In this document: positions 35,401 through 41,019 of the stretch, piece by piece
Layout of the letters: every line of letters begins with the position of its first letter
Position numbering within the stretch: the first letter of the stretch is position 1
Source: an uncultured Lachnospiraceae bacterium
Lineage (GTDB): Bacteria > Bacillota > Clostridia > Lachnospirales > Lachnospiraceae
NCBI GenBank assembly: GCA_947624875.1
Contig: CANQMA010000001.1
Location: 104,225-152,237, forward strand
Length of the DNA stretch: 48,013 nt
Reading direction: 5' to 3'
The notes under the pieces: generated by a model
Database searches by the model: none
What the model was told of the DNA's origin: nothing
What the model saw: only the letters and a program-made list of their open reading frames with translations
Translations under genes and position numbers: made by a program

Positions 35401-36009
35401 TTATCTAACTCTAATTTTAATCTTCTTTGTTCTTGCCTTATAATTCTTTGTAGCTTTAATCTTAACTACGATAGTATAAGTACCTTTCTTTGTGCCCTTC
35501 TTAATCGTAACGACACCCTTCTTGTTAACTTTAAGTCTCTTAGATTTTGACTTATATTTCTTTTTACCTTTAGCCTTAACCTTTAACTTAATCTTAACAG
35601 CTTTTTTCTTTAACTTCTTGGCTTTTACCTTAAGCTTTTTAGCAGGTGCATTCTTAACTGGCTGTTTTGCCTTTGCAATGGTAAAGTTTACTGTCTTATT
35701 CACTGTACCTTCATAGTGACCAATACCGGTAACTACAACAGTAATATGGTAGGTTCCTGCATTTGTTGCTGAAGTAACTGTCAAAGTATAATCTGTACCC
35801 TGAACTAATGTCTTTCCATCAACAGATACTGCAACCTGAGGACTCTGAGCTTTACCTGTATAACTTACAGATGTACCGCTAACCGTCACATTTGCATCAG
35901 CAATCTTTGTCTTTGTTACACTGTTTACGCCTGCTGCATTTACTGCTACTGCTGGTACCATAAGCGCTGTTATAACAAGAGCTGTTACAACTTTCTTTAA
36001 AAGACTCAT
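35401..36009 (-). CDS. Secreted Ig-like/MBG protein with extremely Lys-rich tail
   Basis: The 202-residue protein has a signal peptide (MSLLKKVVTALVITALM, Ala-rich cleavage region VNAAG). One beta-sandwich unit of the MBG/bacterial Ig-like kind follows, with SYTGKAQSP, GTDYTLTV and NAGTYHITVVVTGIGHYEGT. The last 95 residues or so are mostly Lys with Val, Ala and Ile (KKLKVKAKKLKKKAVKIKLK and similar), ending in KKGTYTIVVKIKATKNYK. Such cationic tails occur in secreted proteins of Lachnospiraceae and could bind anionic wall polymers. ATG 36009 has AAGGAGG upstream; a start at 36054 is not supported. No enzymatic function is visible. Confidence 0.72.
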   Translation of the reverse strand: MSLLKKVVTALVITALMVPAVAVNAAGVNSVTKTKIADANVTVSGTSVSYTGKAQSPQVAVSVDGKTLVQGTDYTLTVTSATNAGTYHITVVVTGIGHYEGTVNKTVNFTIAKAKQPVKNAPAKKLKVKAKKLKKKAVKIKLKVKAKGKKKYKSKSKRLKVNKKGVVTIKKGTKKGTYTIVVKIKATKNYKARTKKIKIRVR

Positions 36010-36150
36010 AATTTCTGCCTCCTTACCGGAAATGAGCGGACAGACCACGCACACTGTCTAATCCCATTTCACCATATTAAAATAAATTATATATAATTTA
36101 CAGCCGGCACAGCATCCATCAAGGGTGTATCCCAACTGAAATTACCTGAA

Positions 36151-36894
36151 TTATTTTTTTTCTGTCCGCACAGATTTTGACTTTCTGCCGTATCCATATC
36201 CATACTGCCCATATCGGCCATATTGACCATATTTGCCATACTTTCCGTACTTTCTTTCCGCAGTATACGGCACTCTGTTTAGGACAACGCCGAGAAGCTT
36301 GCACTGTACTCTTTCAAGCTGCTGTAATGACTGCCTGATGAGTTTTTTCGATGTAAAACCACTCCGGACAACCATCACTGCGCCATCACATAAAGCCGCA
36401 ACGAGCGCACCATCTGTTACATTAACCAATGGTGGTGAATCAATTATAACATATCGATAATCGTTTGACAACCTTTTTAGTAATTCGGCAAATCTTGGAT
36501 CTTCAAGCAGTGTACTCGGATTTTCCAGAATATTTGCAATCGGAATCATGTCGCCATTTGGAATATTTGTATTGTAAATAACTTCCTCATACTCGGCATT
36601 ACCGGACAGATAATAATCAATCCCTTTCAACTCGCCTTCAGCCTTCAGTTCATGACGCTCATTTACCCTTGAATTACGCAAATCCAAATCGAGAAATACC
36701 GTCTTAAAACCTGCTTCTGCCAGCATTTTCCATAAATGAATGGATACAAAACTCTTTCCTTCATTCGGGATACTGCTGGTCACTAAAATTTTATGGATAT
36801 TTTTTCCACAAAACTTTATATTGACCCGAAGCCGGTTTAAAGCCTCCTCTACGGCAAACGGAAGGTCATGAAATGTCACATTTAATCGGTTCAT
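36151..36894 (-). CDS. CpsD/CapB-type tyrosine kinase
   Basis: This is a bacterial tyrosine kinase (BY-kinase) that controls exopolysaccharide chain length or export with a CpsC-type membrane partner. The 247-residue cytoplasmic protein has Walker A SSIPNEGKSF (residues 40-49), Walker A' VFLDLDLRNSRV and Walker B YVIIDSPPLVNVTD. The C-terminal tail (about residues 215-240) is a run of YGK/YGQ/YGR triplets with eight tyrosines, the typical autophosphorylation cluster. It overlaps the CpsC-like gene by one base (TAATG). No cognate tyrosine phosphatase or glycosyltransferases are in the window. Confidence 0.92.
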   Translation of the reverse strand: MNRLNVTFHDLPFAVEEALNRLRVNIKFCGKNIHKILVTSSIPNEGKSFVSIHLWKMLAEAGFKTVFLDLDLRNSRVNERHELKAEGELKGIDYYLSGNAEYEEVIYNTNIPNGDMIPIANILENPSTLLEDPRFAELLKRLSNDYRYVIIDSPPLVNVTDGALVAALCDGAVMVVRSGFTSKKLIRQSLQQLERVQCKLLGVVLNRVPYTAERKYGKYGKYGQYGRYGQYGYGYGRKSKSVRTEKK

Positions 36895-37706
36895 TATTTT
36901 GCCTCCCTTCCAAACAGCAGCGCTTTTTCCGCTTCTTCTTCCTGTATAAAGATATCATTTTCCGGAATGATTGTCAGTGGAATTAAACCAAATTCATTTT
37001 CCAAATCTTCACTGTTTTTAATCGTATCGTCAGTAATATAACGAATCAGTATAATGATACAGAATACGCCTGCAAACAAAACGGCGCCAAACAGCGTATA
37101 CTTTAAGTATCCCGGCCCAACCTTTTGTTTTTCCAAGCGGCCGTACTGAACTACATTCGGCGTGCTTGTACTCATCTTGTCAGGGAGAAAATCTATCACG
37201 ACGTCCACCAGAGTATTGACAATTTCCTGCGCGTGCTCCGGGTCAATGTCCGTAGCGGTAATGGCAAGCACACGCGTATCCTCCGGATTGTCTATTGATA
37301 TTTTTGCCGCCAGCTGTTCGGCAGTCATATCCAGTTTTAATCTGTCAATCACATCATCCATCACCGGATAACTGAAAATCAATTCTTCATAATCTGAGGT
37401 TAACGCCTGCCCGATATTCAAATCCGAAAAATTGACCACAGAATCATCTGACGCCGAAACCATGTAGAGTTTCGCCGTAGACTGATAGGTGGGGTGAATC
37501 ATAAAATAAGCATACGCATTAAATAAGACTGCTCCCACGAAAAACCATAAAATAATGTAATGAATCCGGTCTAACAGAACGGCAAAAAGTTTCATTAAAT
37601 CAATTTCATCTTCATCATTTTGCGCTGTCTGAGAAACCGGCACAACATCATAATTTTCAGCCAGTAAATCCTTCTCTTCGTCTTTCCCGTTGTACTTTTC
37701 CACCAT
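36894..37706 (-). CDS. CpsC/Wzz-type chain-length determinant and kinase activator
   Basis: These membrane proteins activate the CpsD kinase and set polysaccharide length. The 270-residue protein starts with a cytoplasmic acidic segment (MVEKYNGKDEEKDLL). It has a first membrane helix (YIILWFFVGAVLFNAYAYFMI) after IDLMKLFAVLLDRIH, an extracellular Wzz domain with PTYQSTAKLYMVS and DTRVLAITATDIDPEHAQEI, and a second helix (YTLFGAVLFAGVFCIIILIRY). It ends with a short cytoplasmic tail where the kinase would dock. ATG 37706 has GGGAG upstream; an upstream ATG at 37718 touches the LCP stop. The gene order LCP-CpsC-CpsD is usual. Confidence 0.92.
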   Translation of the reverse strand: MVEKYNGKDEEKDLLAENYDVVPVSQTAQNDEDEIDLMKLFAVLLDRIHYIILWFFVGAVLFNAYAYFMIHPTYQSTAKLYMVSASDDSVVNFSDLNIGQALTSDYEELIFSYPVMDDVIDRLKLDMTAEQLAAKISIDNPEDTRVLAITATDIDPEHAQEIVNTLVDVVIDFLPDKMSTSTPNVVQYGRLEKQKVGPGYLKYTLFGAVLFAGVFCIIILIRYITDDTIKNSEDLENEFGLIPLTIIPENDIFIQEEEAEKALLFGREAK

Positions 37707-37717
37707 ATAAACTCCCA

Positions 37718-38734
37718 TCAATTTGATTTATTATAAAACAAGTCTCTGATAACCTGATTTAGACTATCCTGATTAACTATAAACGCATTGAATCCATAGT
37801 CGTCGATTATGTTCTCACCATCAATGTGAAATTCACCCAAGTCTCTGTCTTTCATCATCGCATTGCTGATGCGGCTGATATTATTTCCGGTCAGATTGGT
37901 AACCCTGTAATCTTCTAATCCCTCAAACAGAGCGAGCGCAAAGGTTTCCTCCTCTTTCGACCGTTCTTTTACAATCTCTTTCAGACCGCTCATGAAAGCG
38001 CTCTGCCGGCGCATTCTGCTTTCGTTCGTTCCATCCCCGACATTCATCCGGTCGTGAACAAAATGCATCGCCTGTTCGTCAGTCAATTTGACGGTTTCTC
38101 CCATCTTGAGCGATTTGTCCGAATCCGAAAAATCATCTTCAATCTTCACCGTCACACCGCCTACCATATGATTCACCTTTGCAATGGAATCTCTGTTCAG
38201 TGAAATATATCCGTCAATCTTCTGTCCATGCAGCAGATTTGAAACTGCGGTCACCGTATTTTCACAGCTCATTTCCAAGCCATCTCCATTTGCATGCGCC
38301 AGAGCAATCTGGACATCTGTTGTTGCCAGAACATTGCCCTTTTCGTCAAGGCTCTGCACAGCAGTAATCGTATCCCGGTCTATCGGCAAAATGGCATAAG
38401 TGTTTGCCATGCGGTCAATGACCAAAACAATCAGGACATCACACTGTCCCGTACCATCGTACTCTGTTACTTTTTTTACTTTTCCGGTATCGTCGGTCCC
38501 CATAAACAGATAGGTTTCCAAATTTGATTTGGGCGTGCATGAAACACCGCCAATCTCAACCAGATCCCGCGGCTTATGATCAGCCTTTGAGGTGGGTTGT
38601 TCCTCTCCATAATCCAGCCAGAAAAGTAATCCTCCTCCTACGATGCAGGCGACTACAAATACAATCATCAAAACAATCGTTCCCTTATGCAGTTGAAACC
38701 TTTGTCCTGATGTATATTTCTTTTTACTTCCCAT
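37718..38734 (-). CDS. LCP family (LytR-CpsA-Psr) protein
   Basis: LCP enzymes attach glycopolymers from lipid carriers to peptidoglycan. The 338-residue protein has a Lys-rich N-terminus, one membrane helix (GTIVLMIVFVVACIVGGGLLF) and an LCP domain. The domain holds YLFMGTDDTG, QCDVLIVLVIDRMANTYAIL (conserved Asp-Arg pair) and PIDRDTITAVQ; arginines in HDRMNVGDGTNESRMRRQ match the pyrophosphate-binding set. Its ATG overlaps the stop of the 41-residue membrane peptide gene (TAATG). It probably ligates the polymer whose length is controlled by the two next genes. Confidence 0.92.
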   Translation of the reverse strand: MGSKKKYTSGQRFQLHKGTIVLMIVFVVACIVGGGLLFWLDYGEEQPTSKADHKPRDLVEIGGVSCTPKSNLETYLFMGTDDTGKVKKVTEYDGTGQCDVLIVLVIDRMANTYAILPIDRDTITAVQSLDEKGNVLATTDVQIALAHANGDGLEMSCENTVTAVSNLLHGQKIDGYISLNRDSIAKVNHMVGGVTVKIEDDFSDSDKSLKMGETVKLTDEQAMHFVHDRMNVGDGTNESRMRRQSAFMSGLKEIVKERSKEEETFALALFEGLEDYRVTNLTGNNISRISNAMMKDRDLGEFHIDGENIIDDYGFNAFIVNQDSLNQVIRDLFYNKSN

Positions 38735-38859
38735 TATCGAACCATCATTCCCCGGATCAGTTCTGAACCGGCCTCCGGATATTTTTTTTCACAGATAATT
38801 AAAACTACTAAAATCAGGAAACAAATCACTGATAAAATGATTGCCGTTTTTCTAGCCAT
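38734..38859 (-). CDS. Small membrane peptide (41 residues) coupled to LCP gene
   Basis: An ATG at 38859 with AAGGGAGAA 6 nt upstream opens a 41-codon frame: MARKTAIILSVICFLILVVL continues into one membrane helix, then CEKKYPEAGSELIRGMM. Its stop TAA shares two bases with the LCP start ATG (TAATG), so translation is coupled. It is a single-pass protein with a short basic N-terminus inside. I do not recognise the family. Ribosome site, coupling and clean hydrophobic segment argue that it is real. Confidence 0.68.
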   Translation of the reverse strand: MARKTAIILSVICFLILVVLIICEKKYPEAGSELIRGMMVR

Positions 38860-38919
38860 GTCATTCTCCCTTGGATCTTCCTTTTTTGACAAAATATATA
38901 ATAATACATTCAGTCAATG

Positions 38920-38947
38920 ATTATATCATAAATAAACTATTTTGCAA
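38920..38947 (-). promoter_or_regulatory. Promoter for the small membrane peptide-LCP-CpsC-CpsD operon
   Basis: TTGCAA (38942-38947) and TATAAT (38920-38925) are 16 bp apart on the minus strand. The -35 lies in the last codons of the S26 peptidase gene. The start site would be near 38913, about 54 nt before the ATG at 38859. A small hairpin (ATTTTGCA/TGCAAAAT) overlaps the -35. Confidence 0.6.
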
Positions 38948-39422
38948 CCTGCAAAATTTTCCTCATTAAACTGCACATTTTCTTATAGAAAAACCGAATT
39001 GGAAACGTATAATGCCAGAATCTCACATAAGTTTTATATCCAATTCCTTCCATATTAATTTTTTTTGAATTTCGATAAAACTCCGTCAAAACTCCAATTA
39101 TCATATCATCCGTTACATGTTCCTTCTGAATACAATTATCCCCACGAATGATATATTCATTCTCTTTTACCTTGATAATTCTATGTAAGATATAATTTCC
39201 ATCCTTCTTATAAAGCGGTACATCATATTTTTTCAAACGGCCTTCAAAAGGTTTTATCACAATCATATCCTGGCGGTTTCGAAGCATTGGATACATGCTG
39301 ACGCCTACGGTGGTACTTACGGAATATCCCTGCTTTTCAATCAGTTCCTCAATATTTATCGCGGCGCTGTCTGTCAGTTTTTGCTTTACTGCTGTATTTT
39401 CAATATTCATGTTTTCGCTCAT
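38937..39422 (-). CDS. S24/S26-type signal peptidase-like protein
   Basis: The 161-residue protein has the S26 catalytic motif GVSMYPMLRNRQDMIVI with Ser42, then NYILHRIIKV with His80 where bacterial type I enzymes have Lys, and IIRGDNC with Asp95. Ser-His-Asp is the SipW/archaeal (ER-type) arrangement. Unlike most signal peptidases there is no N-terminal membrane anchor; the first 35 residues are hydrophilic. The C-terminus (HYTFPIRFFYKKMCSLMRK) is basic and amphipathic and could touch the membrane. It overlaps the PqqD-like gene by ATGA. Its operon suggests it cleaves peptide leaders, but this is inference. Confidence 0.8.
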   Translation of the reverse strand: MSENMNIENTAVKQKLTDSAAINIEELIEKQGYSVSTTVGVSMYPMLRNRQDMIVIKPFEGRLKKYDVPLYKKDGNYILHRIIKVKENEYIIRGDNCIQKEHVTDDMIIGVLTEFYRNSKKINMEGIGYKTYVRFWHYTFPIRFFYKKMCSLMRKILQVAK

Positions 39423-39685
39423 TCCTCGATAAATCCTCTCTCTATCATTTGAGAAAGAAATTTCTGAACCCCTGTTTCTGCATCTTCCAAAGACACATCA
39501 TACTTTTTTACAATTTTTTCGACAATTTCTGTTTTTGAAAGACCGTCTGCCACACCATTCCAAATATCTTTTCCGGTATTATTCAGTTTTACCATGCCGG
39601 AAAAATCTTCGCTGGCTTTTCCTGTAGGAATCGCCACCGCCTGTCCCATAACTTCTCTTACTATAAATCCTTCTTTTATTTTCAA
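39419..39685 (-). CDS. PqqD-like protein (RiPP recognition element)
   Basis: PqqD-fold proteins bind leader peptides of ribosomally made, modified peptides and hand them to enzymes. The 88-residue protein has a beta-hairpin start (GFIVREVMGQAVAIPTG), then KLNNTGKDIWNGVADG and a helical half SKTEIVEKIVKKYDVSLEDA, ending FLSQMIERGFIEE. This order and length fit the family. The start is a TTG at 39685 with AGGAG 9 nt upstream. It lies between an HPr-kinase-like gene and an S26 peptidase gene, so the likely ligand is the small peptide encoded at 40648-40788. Confidence 0.87.
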   Translation of the reverse strand: MKIKEGFIVREVMGQAVAIPTGKASEDFSGMVKLNNTGKDIWNGVADGLSKTEIVEKIVKKYDVSLEDAETGVQKFLSQMIERGFIEE

Positions 39686-39746
39686 TTGTCTATTCTCCTA
39701 ATCACTTATAAATTTTATCACAATTAATTTTTCAATGCCTTCTTTT

Positions 39747-40514
39747 TTACTTTGTATTCTGTCCGATGGTCTCGTTCCATTTCTTACCTGTCATAGCCTC
39801 AAAACTGCATCGCGCCGCATCCTCTGAAATATCGCATGTGAGCAGATAAAAAGGTACACGCTCCGCCATTTTGCTAAACAAGTCAATAACCTTTAGAATT
39901 TCATCATTCCCCTGTCCAATATAAAATTGGCAAATAAAATATTCTATATATTTGCCCGGATTAATTCTTTCAACTTTGTTTTCTTTTCCCTGCTTTATCA
40001 GACATATGCCTGCCAGGGGCGCACTGGTATTAATCTGCCATCCTTCCTTGCCACACCAGGGAGCGCCATGAACATAAACGTTCTCCCCGTCGAAGGAAAC
40101 TTCCGGCTTGTCCCCGTTAATGACCTGAACCTTTTCTCCCAAATATTTTCTCCACAAAGCAATGTGGGTGGACTTTCCCGTTCCACTTGGAGCAGTGAAC
40201 ACATAAGCCTTCCCATCATATTCAATCGTGGCGCCATGCATTAACAGCATATTCTGTGAAGGAAGTCTTGATGCAATCTGATCCAGAATACAGGTATATT
40301 CAATGTAGTACTCCGGCTGTTTTTCCGTATACATGGCACTACAACGTTTTACATCTTCCCCGGTATAAGAAATTTTCATAAAATTATTCCGATCCTGAAT
40401 CGTATCTTCATCGATTCGATAATCCCGGAACATTTTTTCGATATAATTATACTGATATTCTATTTGATATTTTATTCCGGCAATTTCACAAAACAATATT
40501 TTTCTGTTTACCAA
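39747..40514 (-). CDS. HPr kinase-like protein (HprK-related)
   Basis: The 255-residue protein has LMHGATIEYDGKAYVFTAPS followed by GTGKSTHIALW; the P-loop is at residues 108-116 and the preceding His93 is characteristic of HPr kinase/PEPCK-like folds. VINGDKPEVSF gives the downstream acidic motif, and WCGKEGWQINTSAPLAGICLI is another family block. It lacks the N-terminal domain of true HPrK. Related kinases in paeninodin-type clusters phosphorylate the precursor peptide. The start is a TTG at 40514 with GGTGA upstream, directly after the stop of a 24-codon frame. It is the first enzyme gene after precursor A. Confidence 0.82.
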   Translation of the reverse strand: MVNRKILFCEIAGIKYQIEYQYNYIEKMFRDYRIDEDTIQDRNNFMKISYTGEDVKRCSAMYTEKQPEYYIEYTCILDQIASRLPSQNMLLMHGATIEYDGKAYVFTAPSGTGKSTHIALWRKYLGEKVQVINGDKPEVSFDGENVYVHGAPWCGKEGWQINTSAPLAGICLIKQGKENKVERINPGKYIEYFICQFYIGQGNDEILKVIDLFSKMAERVPFYLLTCDISEDAARCSFEAMTGKKWNETIGQNTK

Positions 40515-40589
40515 TCAATTCACCATGCCCTTCGCCATCAAAATTTCCGTTAAAGTTTTTAACTGAAAAGAAATATTTCTGTGGCTCAT
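40515..40589 (-). CDS. Possible 24-residue leader peptide before the HprK-like gene
   Basis: ATG 40589 opens 24 codons (MSHRNISFQLKTLTEILMAK, then GMVN) whose TGA stop is immediately followed by the TTG start of the HprK-like gene. This arrangement would couple translation. No strong ribosome site is seen and I find no family, so it could be chance or the decayed start of another gene. Confidence 0.3.
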   Translation of the reverse strand: MSHRNISFQLKTLTEILMAKGMVN

Positions 40590-40607
40590 TTTACCAATTA
40601 CGCAAAT

Positions 40608-40635
40608 CAGCACCACGCATAACCGCGTGGTGCTG
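40608..40635 (-). terminator. 11-bp hairpin after peptide gene A
   Basis: CAGCACCACGC and GCGTGGTGCTG form a perfect 11-bp stem with a 6-nt loop, 13 bp after the peptide stop codon. No T-run follows on the minus strand, so it is probably an mRNA-stabilising stem or partial terminator that makes peptide mRNA more abundant than the enzyme mRNA. It is identical in copy B. Confidence 0.65.
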
Positions 40636-40647
40636 TTAAAAATCTAA

Positions 40648-40788
40648 TTAGTCGTTGCCAAAGATATCTCCAACCCCAATCGTTGGGATATTTTCTTCAT
40701 CCCCTTCGCCACTATTTACAAGTGCTGTCCTTACGGAAGCGTCAATCTCAATAATTTCTGCTTCCGGATCCATATATAACTTCTTCAT
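40648..40788 (-). CDS. RiPP-precursor-like peptide A (46 residues)
   Basis: From ATG 40788 with AAAGGAG just upstream the peptide reads MKKLYMDPEAEIIEI, DASVRTALV, then NSGEGDEENIPTIGVGDIFGND. The first 24 residues are identical to peptide B at 44641-44778; the rest differs at several positions. Conserved front and variable end is the pattern of a leader plus core. It has its own near-consensus promoter. The genes downstream encode an HprK-like kinase, a PqqD-like protein and an S26 peptidase. Cys is absent, so lanthionine or sactionine chemistry is ruled out for the core. Modification is inferred. A longer frame from 40884 runs through the promoter and is rejected. Confidence 0.75.
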   Translation of the reverse strand: MKKLYMDPEAEIIEIDASVRTALVNSGEGDEENIPTIGVGDIFGND

Positions 40789-40855
40789 TACTTCTCCTTT
40801 CACATTGCCATCTGTCTTAGATTGCAAAACTCTATGACCCGTCTTTCCGGATTTT

Positions 40856-40884
40856 ATTTTATTCGAAACTGTACTGTTTGTCAA
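40856..40884 (-). promoter_or_regulatory. Near-consensus promoter for peptide A
   Basis: TTGACA (40879-40884) and TAAAAT (40856-40861) are exactly 17 bp apart on the minus strand. The start near 40849 would give a leader of about 60 nt before ATG 40788. The -35 overlaps the stop codon of the 37-codon frame. It is the best promoter in the window and is duplicated in copy B. Confidence 0.82.
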
Positions 40885-40994
40885 CCTATTAAATCTCCAT
40901 AGTTGCCATCATCTTCACTTTTCACAATCAAACCGATGGGTTTTATCTGTTCTATTTCGATAATATCCATTTTTGCTTCTTCATAAGGTTCCAT
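40881..40994 (-). CDS. 37-residue peptide, copy A, related to the precursor leader
   Basis: ATG 40994 opens a frame reading MEPYEEAKMDIIEIEQIK, then PIGLIVKSEDDGNYGDLIG, stop. GGAGAGGG lies 13 nt before the ATG, longer than ideal. The early part contains IIEIE, close to IIEID at the same place in the 46-residue peptide, and both are acidic with a Gly-rich end. It lies 25 bp after the stop of the large secreted protein, so it would be made from that gene's mRNA. An identical copy is at 44871-44984. Its role is unknown; a second substrate or partner peptide is possible. Confidence 0.5.
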   Translation of the reverse strand: MEPYEEAKMDIIEIEQIKPIGLIVKSEDDGNYGDLIG

Positions 40995-41019
40995 TTCCGT
41001 ACAATTTCCCTCTCCGTTA

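Noticed and set aside
36119-36304. A 61-residue Trp-rich frame antiparallel in phase to the CpsD tail
   Set aside because: It is another frame of the YG-repeat DNA on the same strand, without a ribosome site.
38937-40788. A complete lasso peptide cluster
   Set aside because: The kinase and PqqD-like genes resemble paeninodin-type accessories, but no lasso cyclase or transglutaminase-like B2 protease is present; asnB at 7863 is a full housekeeping synthase 30 kb away.
40789-40855. Possible cyclic-di-GMP or other riboswitch in the peptide leader
   Set aside because: A GACGGGTC and a TGGCAATG segment looked suggestive, but the leader is only about 60 nt and lacks the two-domain pairing needed.
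40648-40884. A 78-residue version of peptide A starting at 40884
   Set aside because: The extra 32 codons run through the promoter (-35 TTGACA at 40879) and the leader; the ATG at 40788 has AAAGGAG directly upstream. The same applies to 44874 in copy B.
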